This document shows positions 8,866-17,403 of a stretch of DNA of 64,000 nt, in pieces (the first letter of the stretch is position 1; each line of letters opens with the position of its first letter). Source of the DNA: Moritella sp. PE36 (GTDB taxonomy: Bacteria > Pseudomonadota > Gammaproteobacteria > Enterobacterales > Moritellaceae). Position numbers and translations under genes: made by a program. The DNA lies in assembly GCF_000170855.1 (NCBI RefSeq), contig NZ_ABCQ01000003.1, positions 62,001 through 126,000 of the forward strand, in the 5' to 3' direction. The notes beneath the pieces were generated by a model. The model worked only from the letters and a program-made list of their open reading frames with translations, had not been told where the DNA came from and made no database searches.

Positions 8866-9305
8866 CAGGGTAACCTCTCTTAATTGACTTGCGCACAATA
8901 TACTTAACTTTTATAAATGTCGATAGCTTTGCAGAAATATCCATACGACATCACAGTTAACATTATAACGGCTAATCCACATATCATTAAACACATAGCA
9001 CCTTATCTCTAAACAAATAGCGCTAAACAAATAGCGCTGGCTGCCGATAATATCTACAGCAATACTTGGTCCATTTTTTACCGATACTATTTACCTATAC
9101 TCTTTACCTATTCGGTGGCAATCAATGTGACACTCTGATTCGTCATTAAACGTCACGGTAACAATAAAAAATAACTATATAATTAATAACAAAAATAAAT
9201 ATTAGATTTTTAATATTACGGTCTAATTATTGCTTAACAGTATTCAGCGGAAGCAAAATTTGCCGCTATAAATTATAAACGACCAGAATAAGGCAGATTT
9301 AAGCT
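8866..9305. other. Intergenic region between divergent ohrR-like and chemotaxis genes
   Basis: AT-rich 440-bp non-coding stretch presumably holding both promoters. The only clear structure is a perfect 14-bp tandem duplication (CTAAACAAATAGCG) at 9009-9036. No small ORF with a good start or RNA-like hairpin was recognised. Confidence 0.5.
9009..9036 (+). repeat. 14-bp perfect tandem duplication
   Basis: CTAAACAAATAGCG occurs twice head to tail in the intergenic region, most likely a replication-slippage duplication. Confidence 0.8.
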
Positions 9306-10202
9306 ATGTTTAATTTTTTCAACTCAAATAAAGTCCCTCTTGGACAAGTTCTTATCTCAGAAACAAACTTAGCGGCACTGCAAAGTAAAGCCAATATGTT
9401 AGAACAATTACAGAGCAGTGGCGCACTGTCGATTGCTCAAGAAATCACTACAAATGCACAACAGGTAAATACCTCATCAGCGAAAAGATTAGGTAATATT
9501 GAACAAAATTTCGATTTAGTTCAGGGTTTTATGGAACAATCAAAAGGCATTGAAAGTCTTTCTAATGACTCTTTCAGTTCTGCGCAAAATACGGCCAGTA
9601 TCTCTCAGACCGGTATTCAACAACTTCAAGAACTAACAGGAAACATTACCGACTCTGCTAAATTCATTGCTGAGTTCACCGTTCTGTTAGCGAACCTAGA
9701 CGAGAACAATAAGAACATTGGTCAATTAGTTGACTCTATTAAAGGCATTGCCGATCAAACTAACCTATTAGCGTTAAATGCAGCCATTGAAGCGGCACGT
9801 GCGGGTGAACATGGCCGTGGTTTTGCCGTGGTTGCCGATGAAGTACGTGCACTTGCCAATACCGCAAACCAATCAGCCGATCAGATCCAAGGTGAAATGA
9901 AAAAAATCATGGATATTTCGGCAGCGATCATCAATAAACAAAAACAAGTAACCAGTATTATTGATGACAGCGTGGATATTGCGACAGTGACAATGCAGAG
10001 TTTACAAGAGTTGGTATCACAAGCGAATTCAAGCTCAAGTTTAGTTGAACAAACAATCAGTCAGGTTCAACAGCAATTAAGCCATTCACACACGATCCAA
10101 AGCGGTATGGAAGCCTTGATTAGTGATACACGTGAAGCATTAAGTGGTTCAGCAAATAATGTTCAGTTAGGTGAACAATTGGTGACTAAACTGCGTTTTT
10201 AA
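9306..10202 (+). CDS. Soluble methyl-accepting chemotaxis protein
   Basis: Cytoplasmic signalling protein of 298 residues with no transmembrane segment and no recognised sensor domain. The receptor hairpin tip that binds CheA/CheW is intact (residues about 146-190: [20 protein letters not shown] followed by [17 protein letters not shown]). Long Gln/Ser-rich coiled-coil arms lie on both sides. The first ~110 residues are short and contain one Cys-free helical segment, so the input may be a protein partner or a small ligand. The following alkyltransferase-like gene begins 1 nt after its stop codon, so the two are co-transcribed. Confidence 0.88.
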   Translation: MFNFFNSNKVPLGQVLISETNLAALQSKANMLEQLQSSGALSIAQEITTNAQQVNTSSAKRLGNIEQNFDLVQGFMEQSKGIESLSNDSFSSAQNTASISQTGIQQLQELTGNITDSAKFIAEFTVLLANLDENNKNIGQLVDSIKGIADQTNLLALNAAIEAARAGEHGRGFAVVADEVRALANTANQSADQIQGEMKKIMDISAAIINKQKQVTSIIDDSVDIATVTMQSLQELVSQANSSSSLVEQTISQVQQQLSHSHTIQSGMEALISDTREALSGSANNVQLGEQLVTKLRF

Positions 10203-10203
10203 T

Positions 10204-10500
10204 GTGAATTATTTTGCTCAGCAAGTTTTTGCTTGTGTGTATCAAGTACCAGCAGGTAAGGTTGCCACCTATGGTGATATCGCTAAATTAGCGGGAATGC
10301 CAAGCCATGCTCGTCAGGTTGGTAAAGTGCTCAGTCGCTTACCAGCCGATACTAAATTGCCTTGGTATCGTATTGTAAATAGCCAAGGCAAAATATCGCT
10401 ACAAGATGATCGTGGTGATTATCAAAGGCAGCAACTCGCCGCAGAAGGTATTCTATTATCCGCACACGGTACTATTTCATTAAAAAAATACCGAATGTGA
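10204..10500 (+). CDS. ybaZ: Alkyltransferase-like protein (ATL)
   Basis: DNA-binding protein of 98 residues matching the C-terminal domain of O6-alkylguanine-DNA alkyltransferases, but with PWYR (53-56) in place of the catalytic PCHR. Replacement of Cys by Trp is the hallmark of ATL proteins, which bind O6-alkylguanine without repairing it and recruit nucleotide excision repair. G-K-V-A-T-Y-G-D-I-A and the helix-turn-helix A-R-Q-V-G-K are also typical. The start must be GTG at 10204, because the nearby ATG runs straight into TGA. It lies one base after the chemotaxis gene stop. Confidence 0.88.
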   Translation: MNYFAQQVFACVYQVPAGKVATYGDIAKLAGMPSHARQVGKVLSRLPADTKLPWYRIVNSQGKISLQDDRGDYQRQQLAAEGILLSAHGTISLKKYRM

Positions 10501-10504
10501 GCAA

Positions 10505-10777
10505 CTAGCCCTGGGTAAAGCTTGATAGCATTTTATAATCCAGGGCGCTAATCTCTAGCGCATCAACCTGCGCAGTATCTGGACCTTCTCGTAACCAAAT
10601 AATTAACTTATCCAATTCCGTTTTATCGCCAAAAACCTGCACTTCTACATCACCATTTTTCAGATTAATTGCATGCCCTGTTAAGCCAAGTTGCTGAGCT
10701 TGCTGCGCTGTCGCATATCGAAAGCCAACCATTTGCACTCGACCATGCACAATAATCTGATTACCTTGTTGTGACAT
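10505..10777 (-). CDS. acyP: Acylphosphatase
   Basis: Hydrolyses carboxyl-phosphate bonds such as acetyl phosphate in the cytoplasm. The protein is 90 residues, the normal size. It has the signature G-R-V-Q-M-V-G-F-R with catalytic Arg20, and the catalytic Asn39 in G-H-A-I-N-L-K-N-G. The start at 10777 gives the standard length and has GGAAATGGG upstream; an in-frame extension to 10807 would add ten residues without support. Its stop is only 4 nt from the converging ybaZ-like gene. Confidence 0.92.
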   Translation of the reverse strand: MSQQGNQIIVHGRVQMVGFRYATAQQAQQLGLTGHAINLKNGDVEVQVFGDKTELDKLIIWLREGPDTAQVDALEISALDYKMLSSFTQG

Positions 10778-10923
10778 AAACCCATTTCCTTTATCAAATT
10801 TGGTCACTATTTATTAAGTATATGTCTGCTTTCGCTATTTCGGCCACATTAATTTACTCAACAAACTGATATGACTCACAAAAATGTGCTTATTATGTAT
10901 TTAAGATACGAAAAAGCCGAAAT

Positions 10924-12162
10924 TTAATAGCGTGATTTGAAATACAACACCGAGACAAAAAATAACGTGGACGCTGCGCACACAGCCATGGTGTAATTCA
11001 TAGTACTTGCGTCAACGCTATGGCTAATACTCACGACAGCACTCGATAACGCGCCTAACCCAAATTGTAATACCCCGTTTACACCAGAAAGAACGCCAGT
11101 ATTACCTTGTGAATTAGCCAGCGCCGCAGAAATGGCATTCGCCGCGGTCAGCCCTAATAAACCGACATAGCAGACAACCCCAACCACCACATAAGCCAAT
11201 GATAATTCTAAAAATGCTACCATCGCGAGATACATACCGACAATGAACAACAATCCCCCCGCAACAATCAATTTTGTCGTTGGGTCTACAGCTTTTAATA
11301 AACGCGCATTAATTAAGTTCATCACGATCATTGCCACTGCATTCAATGCAACCAACCAACTGAACTGTGTCGGCGATACACCAAAATATTCAATATAAAC
11401 AAACGGCGAACCCGCAACAAAAGCAAACAAACCAGCAAACGCACTGCCTCCCGCTAAGATATAAGCCATGGTCATGCTATTTGCCAAGGTCTGTTTATAA
11501 CCCTTTAACAATACTGCTAAATTAAATGGCTGACGACTTGATGTGACCTTCTTTGGCGGTATCAAACGTATTTGCGCCAACAGAGTGATAATGGCCAATC
11601 CGGCTAGAACAAAAAATATCCACTGCCAAGTACCAACCATTAATATATAACTGCCAATCATAGGTGCGATCATCGGCGCAATAACCACACATGCCATAAC
11701 ATAACTGATAATTTGGTTACTTTTTTGATTACCGTAAAATTGATAGACCAAGGCAAAAACAACCACAGAACTACCACTGGCGAATGCTTGAATAGCGCGC
11801 CAGAAATAGAGCTCATCAACAGTATCCGCAAAAGCAATCATGCAACTGGCGACAGCAAATAAGCTTAAACCACTGATCAGCAATTTTGCTTTATTGATTG
11901 AATCAGCTAATGCTCCGAGGACTAATTGCCCCATCGCAAAGAAAATAAGGTAGATAGCAACAGATGCTTCCATAGCATCAATACTGGTATTAAAAAACGT
12001 AGCCATACTCGGCAGCGCCGGTAAGTACATATCAATAGCAAAAGGCGATAACGAAAAAATCATCGCCATTAAGATCACAAATGGCCAAAATGCGAATGGT
12101 GTAGATGTTGTTGGTGTTGTAGATGTTGTTGGTGTTGTAGATGTTGTTGCTCGAATTTCCAT
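10924..12162 (-). CDS. Bcr/CflA-family MFS multidrug exporter
   Basis: Inner-membrane drug:proton antiporter of 412 residues with about 12 transmembrane helices. The motif F-A-I-D-M-Y-L-P-A-L-P-S-M near residue 42 is diagnostic of the Bcr/CflA (DHA1) subfamily, and the loop L-G-A-L-A-D-S matches MFS motif A. Unusually, the cytosolic N-terminus is a Thr/Pro/Ser repeat (three copies of T-T-S-T-(T)-P) encoded by a tandem DNA repeat. The substrate is unknown; bicyclomycin, chloramphenicol or sulphonamides are family precedents. Monocistronic, divergent from nothing nearby. Confidence 0.88.
   Translation of the reverse strand: MEIRATTSTTPTTSTTPTTSTPFAFWPFVILMAMIFSLSPFAIDMYLPALPSMATFFNTSIDAMEASVAIYLIFFAMGQLVLGALADSINKAKLLISGLSLFAVASCMIAFADTVDELYFWRAIQAFASGSSVVVFALVYQFYGNQKSNQIISYVMACVVIAPMIAPMIGSYILMVGTWQWIFFVLAGLAIITLLAQIRLIPPKKVTSSRQPFNLAVLLKGYKQTLANSMTMAYILAGGSAFAGLFAFVAGSPFVYIEYFGVSPTQFSWLVALNAVAMIVMNLINARLLKAVDPTTKLIVAGGLLFIVGMYLAMVAFLELSLAYVVVGVVCYVGLLGLTAANAISAALANSQGNTGVLSGVNGVLQFGLGALSSAVVSISHSVDASTMNYTMAVCAASTLFFVSVLYFKSRY
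12104..12150 (-). repeat. 18-bp coding tandem repeat in the MFS gene N-terminus
   Basis: The plus-strand unit GTAGATGTTGTTGGTGTT occurs about 2.6 times without interruption and encodes T-S-T-T-P-T. Eighteen-bp slippage would keep the frame, so the exporter N-terminus could vary in length. Confidence 0.8.
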
Positions 12163-12345
12163 ATAAAAATCTCGTTATCGACTGTAATGAATACAGTCTA
12201 ATTGAAAGTCGAAACAAGATTAATATAGAGAAAGTGGATATATTGTTTCCATATGACAAGTAATCAAGATTTAAAACATGACATTAAGGTTATAACAAGG
12301 TTATCAATGGAGGCTTAAAGATGGGCTTATAGCTGGATACATATA

Positions 12346-12375
12346 GGATAAGCCCCCTGACCAAAGGCCTTATCC
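12346..12375 (-). terminator. Stem-loop downstream of the oxidoreductase gene
   Basis: GGATAAG pairs with CTTATCC across a G/C-rich loop about 28 bp past the stop at 12403. No T-run follows, so it is a weak terminator or an RNA-stabilising hairpin. Confidence 0.35.
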
Positions 12376-12402
12376 ATATCATGTATTCTTAGGTTTAAAA
12401 TC

Positions 12403-13353
12403 TCACTTAATCGATTGACTGACTCTCTGAGCGATTAATTCAACTAACAAATGCGAATGTAGATTACGCTGAGTATAAGCCAGTTCTTGCTTGCCTGATT
12501 TGATCACAGACAGCCAGTGTTCTGCCATGCCAGCAAAGCCTTTACTGGTCAGCATAGGCGTCCAGTCAGCGAGTTTTACTTTACGCTCAACATCATCTTG
12601 CCAATGAATGCCTTCAACAAAAGAGTCAAACCTGTAGTTCTGGTTACGATAATGTGCCGAAACAGTCTCATTAGTTGCCCCATTCAATCGATTCATTGAC
12701 GCATGAAAAATAGCATTATGCTGCAGCCACTGAACATCAAGACGCGCTAACTGGTTTGATACCTGACCTTGCTTATCGAATTGAGCCATGATGTGGAGAT
12801 CGTCAGCTTGAACCGAAGCGTGAATATTTACGCTATCAAGAGGATGGATGAAATCGTCAAAGATAAACGTGCGGATGTCTCCAGTTAAGTTAAGACGGTT
12901 TTTCTCCCAACGCAAAGAAAGTAGCGGATTATCAATGTCACCCGAGCCTGATAACGTAGGTAAATATCGCTTGTAAAGCGGAATATAACGTCGGTTAAAG
13001 CCCATAAACAAAGGCGTACTCTTCTGCTCCGCGAGGTTGTGGAGCTTTTCACAATGGGCATACGTAGACGCGAGAGGCTTATCTACAAATACTGGGATCC
13101 CGTGGTTTAGAAAGAAGCTAGCAATCTCAAAGTGAGAAGACGTGGCGCTATGGATCATCACAGCATCCACAGAAGACTTTAATACATCTTGATAATTCGT
13201 ATAGTAATCAGCAATACGGTATTTATCCACTAACTGCTTTAACTTTTCTGGGTTCCGGGTACAAAAAACTAACTCCACATTTTCCAGCTGAGTTAGTACC
13301 TGTAAGTGCGCTTTTTCAGCGATAGCCCCTAGCCCTATGACTGCTATTTTCAT
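12403..13353 (-). CDS. Gfo/Idh/MocA-family oxidoreductase (YceM/MviM-like)
   Basis: NAD(P)-dependent oxidoreductase of 316 residues. The N-terminal Rossmann fold starts M-K-I-A-V-I-G-L-G-A-I-A with the GxGxxA nucleotide-binding motif. D-A-V-M-I-H-S-A-T and the catalytic V-D-K-P-L-A-S motif (family E/D-K-P) follow. F-M-G-F-N-R-R-Y-I-P matches the YceM/MviM branch rather than sugar dehydrogenases such as inositol dehydrogenase. The substrate is unknown. GGGGGATTTAA supports the ATG at 13353. It is a single gene, with a terminated carboxypeptidase gene upstream on the same strand. Confidence 0.82.
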   Translation of the reverse strand: MKIAVIGLGAIAEKAHLQVLTQLENVELVFCTRNPEKLKQLVDKYRIADYYTNYQDVLKSSVDAVMIHSATSSHFEIASFFLNHGIPVFVDKPLASTYAHCEKLHNLAEQKSTPLFMGFNRRYIPLYKRYLPTLSGSGDIDNPLLSLRWEKNRLNLTGDIRTFIFDDFIHPLDSVNIHASVQADDLHIMAQFDKQGQVSNQLARLDVQWLQHNAIFHASMNRLNGATNETVSAHYRNQNYRFDSFVEGIHWQDDVERKVKLADWTPMLTSKGFAGMAEHWLSVIKSGKQELAYTQRNLHSHLLVELIAQRVSQSIK

Positions 13354-13463
13354 TTAAATCCCCCCACGACATTGTCATCTCACATTAGCACCAAGCCAAA
13401 CGTTATAGCTAAAAGTAATTGGCCTAGCAAGCTCATAACCTTATCATTAATTAAATTAATCAT

Positions 13464-13497
13464 TATATTCTCTGCAGAAGCTTCTGTAGAGAATATA
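13464..13497. promoter_or_regulatory. 34-bp near-perfect palindrome upstream of the oxidoreductase gene
   Basis: TATATTCTCTGCAGAAG and its mirror meet at AAGCTT with a single mismatched pair over 34 bp. It lies about 110 bp upstream of the oxidoreductase ATG and directly after the terminator of the upstream gene. It could be an operator for a dimeric regulator or a cruciform-prone element. Confidence 0.5.
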
Positions 13498-13538
13498 AAA
13501 AATCCCTGAAAAGATCGCGAACGATCCTTTGCAGGGAT
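13496..13538 (-). terminator. Terminator of the M14 carboxypeptidase gene
   Basis: On the minus strand ATCCCTGCAAAGGATCG pairs with CGATCTTTTCAGGGAT around a TTCG tetraloop and is followed by TTTTTT: a textbook Rho-independent terminator 60 bp past the stop. Confidence 0.88.
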
Positions 13539-13597
13539 ATTAGTCATAACATTACATTTGCAACGCTATTTATAACACTATATTTATAACGCTAGGA

Positions 13598-14725
13598 TTA
13601 ACGTAAATCGTCAACCACGGCTAGCATTGCCACTAATGATGCTTCACCAAGCTTAATAGAACGCTCTGGTGACCAACCCATCATTGGATCTGGTAAGTTA
13701 TCATTGTCTTTAAATGGCATTTCCATGGTATTAGCAAGACAATCAAATGTCTCTGCAACCCAGTGGGTTGCCACTGTCATGTTGGCTGTACCCGGTGCAT
13801 CGACGTCATAACCAAATTCAGATTGGAAGTCTGCACTTGCTAGTTTGAACACCTCAGAGAAACGATCACGTAGTTTCGCTAATCTGTCGTTATAACTTGG
13901 CGTACCTTGTGAACCCGCAAGGAATACAAAAGGCAGTGCTTCATCACCGTGTACGTCGTAGAATAAATCAACGCCAGTTTCTTTCATCTTATTGATGGTG
14001 TGGAATACTTCTGGGCTTTTTTCTAAGCTTGGGTTTAACCATTCACGGTTAAGATTCACACCCAGTGCATTGGTACGTAGATGACCACGTGCGCTGCCGT
14101 CTGGGTTCATGTTTGGTACGATGTAGAAGTTAGCTTTGTCTAATAATGCTTTACCCGTTGGGTTATCACTATCAAGTAAGCTATGCATTAGGCCGTCAAC
14201 TAACCATTCAGCCATTGTTTCGCCCGGATGCTGACGCGCAGTGATCCAGATGTTACGTTTGCCTTCAGCGCCATCGCCGATCTTAACCAAGGTTAAGTCA
14301 CGTTTATCAATCGTTTCACCAAGGTGCTCTAGGCTTACTAATGGGTGCATTTGCACTGCCGCTAGCAGATCTTGATGACGTTCGTAGCTGTACGGGGCAA
14401 AGTAAGCAATTTGCATTGACTCACAATCCATATCAGCAATGATCGTTAATTTGCCATCTTTATAGAAAGTCGGAATACGGAACCAGTGCTGGCGATCATA
14501 TGATGCTACTGCTTGGTAGTTATCCCAACCTTCTAGGTAAGACGCTTCACCTGCATTTAGGATATTCAGTGTGTATTGCTCACCGACTACACCTTCAATA
14601 CGGAAGTTAAACCATTGGAAAAACTCTTCACCCACATCCGGACGGATCGCAAGTTGTACATCATTTTTGTCATCTAAATTAATGACTTCAATATTACCAG
14701 CATCAAAATTGGCGGTGATCCGCAT
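13598..14725 (-). CDS. M14 metallocarboxypeptidase, cytosolic (CCP/Nna1-like)
   Basis: Zinc carboxypeptidase of 375 residues without a signal peptide. An N-terminal beta-sandwich of about 130 residues (W-F-N-F-R-I-E-G... Y-F-A-P-Y-S-Y) is typical of the cytosolic carboxypeptidase (M14D) group. Zinc ligands appear in A-R-Q-H-P-G-E-T (HxxE) and later Y-D-V-H-G-D-E. The substrate-binding N-M-N-P-D-G and N-L-N-R-E-W segments and a C-terminal glutamate in T-M-E-M-P-F are present. Eukaryotic relatives deglutamylate tubulin; bacterial substrates are unknown. AAGGAAG precedes the ATG. Single gene with its own terminator. Confidence 0.88.
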   Translation of the reverse strand: MRITANFDAGNIEVINLDDKNDVQLAIRPDVGEEFFQWFNFRIEGVVGEQYTLNILNAGEASYLEGWDNYQAVASYDRQHWFRIPTFYKDGKLTIIADMDCESMQIAYFAPYSYERHQDLLAAVQMHPLVSLEHLGETIDKRDLTLVKIGDGAEGKRNIWITARQHPGETMAEWLVDGLMHSLLDSDNPTGKALLDKANFYIVPNMNPDGSARGHLRTNALGVNLNREWLNPSLEKSPEVFHTINKMKETGVDLFYDVHGDEALPFVFLAGSQGTPSYNDRLAKLRDRFSEVFKLASADFQSEFGYDVDAPGTANMTVATHWVAETFDCLANTMEMPFKDNDNLPDPMMGWSPERSIKLGEASLVAMLAVVDDLR

Positions 14726-15140
14726 ACGACTTCCTTAATTCATATTTGAAATTGACTTAAGCATAAACGATCCCGTTGTAACTGGGTAGAGGAGATGTTT
14801 ATTAAAACTGAAAAATTCCTTATTTAATTTCTAGCGTTTAACAAAAACCAGCACAAAAGCAACACAAATTACGATGAATCAGTCATAACCAACCATGTAT
14901 TAACGCTCAAAATACTCCCTATAAATACCTGTAAGGGTGAATAGTAAAAATAAAAAAGCAACATCCATCCTTCATTCACACCTGCAACCTACCTCGTTAG
15001 TTATAATTTAAACGATAACTAAGCAAGACACTGGCATTAAAAGAACGGTCGTGCTAAAAATGTGTTTAGCGCTAAAAACGAAATAGAATTAATCAAAATA
15101 ATAACCGATTCACCGCACCAAAACGATAAAAGTGATGCTT
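14726..15140. other. Divergent intergenic region (carboxypeptidase / TetR)
   Basis: AT-rich 415-bp region with the carboxypeptidase promoter on the left and the TetR promoter on the right. Apart from the 20-bp operator-like site at 15037-15056 no structure was recognised. Confidence 0.5.
15037..15056 (+). promoter_or_regulatory. TetR operator candidate, copy 1
   Basis: TTAAAAGAACGGTCGTGCTA occurs here and, exactly reverse-complemented, at 15797-15816. The core ACG-GT-CGT is dyad-symmetric. This copy lies about 85 bp upstream of the TetR gene. Confidence 0.7.
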
Positions 15141-15746
15141 ATGAGTAAAGGCCGTATAACCCGAGAACATATCCTAAATATCGCCTTCACCATTGCCAGT
15201 GAAACGGGGTTAGAGAGTTTAACAATTGGTCTACTTGCCAAAGCGTGTGGCATGTCAAAAAGTGGCTTATTTTCACATTTTAATTCCAAAGAAAACCTGC
15301 AAGTAGCGGTGATTGAATATGCCGGAGAATGCTTTAACGAACGTGTAATAGTGGCCGTTAGACGCGAGCAACATACCGACGTGAGTACGCGCTTACAATC
15401 ATTGTTACACCACTGGTTAGACTGGAACCATTCGTTCCAAGGCAGCTGCATGTTTATGGATGCTTGGAAAGAAAGCAATAGTAACCAAGATGTATTACAG
15501 CAAACATTACGTAAGCAACTACAAACTTGGATCAGTTATTTAGAAATACAGATTAGCAAAGGCCAACAAAGTGGGTTATTTCGCCAAGACTTAGTGCCAA
15601 GACAAGCCGTATTTCAATTTTACGGCCTGTATTTAAGTAGTCACCTGTTCCATTCGATTGAACTTGAAAACAATGAACGAACGCTATTTTGGCAAGGCGT
15701 AACACAACTTTATAAGCAGTGGCAAAACACCGACACAATAAACTAA
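15141..15746 (+). CDS. TetR/AcrR-family transcriptional repressor
   Basis: Regulator of 201 residues. The N-terminal helix-turn-helix runs from R-E-H-I-L through L-A-K-A-C-G-M-S-K-S-G-L-F-S-H-F-N-S-K-E-N-L, a canonical TetR DNA-binding domain. The C-terminal ligand domain has the TetR_C-like G-S-C-M-F-M-D-A and Q-F-Y-G-L-Y patterns. Several in-frame starts exist (GTG 15132, ATG 15135, ATG 15141). I chose 15141 because it gives the compact MSKGR start, although no ribosome site is clear. It probably represses itself and the following hydrolase through the duplicated 20-bp operator. The inducer is likely a fatty or ester compound, by inference only. Confidence 0.85.
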   Translation: MSKGRITREHILNIAFTIASETGLESLTIGLLAKACGMSKSGLFSHFNSKENLQVAVIEYAGECFNERVIVAVRREQHTDVSTRLQSLLHHWLDWNHSFQGSCMFMDAWKESNSNQDVLQQTLRKQLQTWISYLEIQISKGQQSGLFRQDLVPRQAVFQFYGLYLSSHLFHSIELENNERTLFWQGVTQLYKQWQNTDTIN

Positions 15747-15796
15747 CTTAGATTTAATAAATAAAGGGCGGTGACGCCTTTTAAACACAATTGAAA

Positions 15797-15816
15797 TAGC
15801 ACGACCGTTCTTTTAA
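15797..15816 (-). promoter_or_regulatory. TetR operator candidate, copy 2
   Basis: Exact reverse complement of 15037-15056, placed 22 bp upstream of the hydrolase start codon, where bound repressor would block transcription. Confidence 0.7.
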
Positions 15817-15838
15817 GGTGTTATTTGAGGAATTTATC

Positions 15839-16684
15839 ATGAGCAGTAATATTTATTTTAATACCCGCAACAAATTTACTATCCGCCGTAGCATGATCAA
15901 TATTGGTACTCGATTACATCACAGCATTGCACCCGCTCATGCGTTAAAAACAGCACAAAACTTACTGCTAACGCCAGTACGTAGCACCTCTAAGAATGAC
16001 GATCCTGTGGGTCTATTACGCTCGACACTCCTGACATCAGAAGGTCGTCTAAATACCTATCAAATGGGTAACGGTCCGGTTTGGATCTTAAGCCATGGTT
16101 GGTCTGGAAGTGCGAGTCAATTCTTCCCGTTAATGGAGCACATCGCCAGCCAAGGTTTTACCGCTCTGGCTTATGATCACCCCGCACATGGGCAAAGCGA
16201 AGGTCGCCATGCTCACTTGCCTGCATTTGTGCAAGCCTTTGATGAGCTTGTTGATAACGTCGATGATGTTGCGGGTATTATTGCTCACAGCATGGGGTCG
16301 GCATCGGTACTCGAAAGCCGTCATCCGAAAGTAGATGCGCTGCCACTGTTATTAATTGCACCGGTACTCAACTACGTGGATAACTTGTATGACATGGTGG
16401 GTAAATCAGGCTATTCAATGAAATTGTTTGGCGCTATGGTTAAGAATATTGAAGATAAATATCAATACAGCTTAGATACCATTAATCCTTACCAAAAATT
16501 AATCTCTCGCCAGCATAAAACCATTATTGTGCATGACAAGCGGGATAGATTTGCTGATTTCGCAACCTCTGAATCAGCGGCGAATGCAGCCAGCAATATC
16601 AATCTAATACCAACGAAAGGACAAGGTCATGGCCGTGTGATCCAATGTGATTCGACGATGGCTGCGTTTGATAGTTTAGTTTAA
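15839..16684 (+). CDS. Alpha/beta-fold hydrolase
   Basis: Serine hydrolase of 281 residues with oxyanion-hole segment S-H-G-W-S-G, nucleophile elbow A-H-S-M-G-S (GxSxG-like with Ala first), and a late D-K-R-D...G-Q-G-H-G-R stretch supplying acid and His. GAGGAA 6 nt upstream supports the ATG at 15839 over one 21 nt earlier. It is separated from the TetR gene only by a 90-bp region carrying the shared operator. Members with TetR partners often act on esters or lipids; the true substrate is unknown. Confidence 0.82.
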   Translation: MSSNIYFNTRNKFTIRRSMINIGTRLHHSIAPAHALKTAQNLLLTPVRSTSKNDDPVGLLRSTLLTSEGRLNTYQMGNGPVWILSHGWSGSASQFFPLMEHIASQGFTALAYDHPAHGQSEGRHAHLPAFVQAFDELVDNVDDVAGIIAHSMGSASVLESRHPKVDALPLLLIAPVLNYVDNLYDMVGKSGYSMKLFGAMVKNIEDKYQYSLDTINPYQKLISRQHKTIIVHDKRDRFADFATSESAANAASNINLIPTKGQGHGRVIQCDSTMAAFDSLV

Positions 16685-16714
16685 TCCTCAATAATTGCTT
16701 GCTACCCCCTAGCC

Positions 16715-16748
16715 TAAAAAACAAAAAGCGCATCATGATTGATGCGCT
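16715..16748 (-). terminator. Terminator of the distal small heat-shock gene
   Basis: On the minus strand AGCGCATCA pairs with TGATGCGCT, followed by TTTTTGTTTTTT. About 60 bp past the stop at 16807. Confidence 0.85.
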
Positions 16749-16806
16749 AGGTCTATTTAAACTCACTATTTACATTAAGAGTTAAACAAAGTGTTACTGG
16801 CTAAAG

Positions 16807-17352
16807 TTAAGCGCCAATGGTCACCTTACGTGGTTGTAATGCTTCTGGTATCTGACGTTGTAGATTAATCGTCAGTAATCCTTGCGCCATCTCAGCACCC
16901 AATACCTGTACATGGTCGGCGAGTGCAAATTTGCGGCTAAAATCTGCTTGATTAATACCTTGATGCAACCATGTTGATGTGACGTCGACTGGCTGTCTTT
17001 TACCAGTAATAACAAGTTCATCAGCTGTCACGGTAATATCTATCTCTTCAAGTGAGAAGCCTGCTAGCGCCAACGTGATCTGATAATCTAACTCTCCCAC
17101 GTGTGTAATGTTATAACGTGGGTAGTTGGTATCAATCTGTGTTTTCACCGCTGGAGCAGTGGCTCTGCTGCTAACACCTGCGTTTTTTGCCATCGACTTT
17201 TTAGCCTTGCACGCATCAGACCTACGCTGCGTAGCTAATTGTTGTTCAACTATTTGCTGTTTAACTATTTTTTGCGCCATATTAGCAAAGCGATCAAAGC
17301 CAACAGCGTGGCGATATAGGGGAGCGAAATCAAATGTAGTCATTGTAGTCAT
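16807..17352 (-). CDS. Small heat-shock protein (Hsp20/IbpA family)
   Basis: ATP-independent holdase of 181 residues. The N-terminus F-D-F-A-P-L-Y-R-H-A-V-G-F-D-R matches IbpA/B. It is followed by an insertion of about 45 basic, Gln/Ala/Lys-rich residues absent from the neighbour. An alpha-crystallin domain (N-I-T-H-V-G... L-A-G-F-S-L-E-E-I-D-I) follows, with the C-terminal I-P-E-A-L-Q-P-R-K-V-T-I in place of the IxI tail. ATG at 17352 is preferred over the in-frame ATG at 17343 because AGGA is better spaced. It is a paralogue of the upstream gene in tandem. The leader contains a hairpin around its ribosome site. Confidence 0.88.
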   Translation of the reverse strand: MTTMTTFDFAPLYRHAVGFDRFANMAQKIVKQQIVEQQLATQRRSDACKAKKSMAKNAGVSSRATAPAVKTQIDTNYPRYNITHVGELDYQITLALAGFSLEEIDITVTADELVITGKRQPVDVTSTWLHQGINQADFSRKFALADHVQVLGAEMAQGLLTINLQRQIPEALQPRKVTIGA

Positions 17353-17354
17353 CT

Positions 17355-17374
17355 CTATTTTCCTCAAACAATAG
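17355..17374 (-). promoter_or_regulatory. Possible RNA-thermometer hairpin over the ribosome site of the distal hsp20 gene
   Basis: In the mRNA, CUAUUGUUUGAGGAAAAUAG folds with CUAUU pairing AAUAG and encloses the GAGG Shine-Dalgarno sequence. UUGUU stands where ROSE elements have UUGCU. Weaker than the element in front of ibpA. Confidence 0.4.
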
Positions 17375-17403
17375 ATAGCGATAAGCCTGCTGAGCAGCAC
17401 TTA

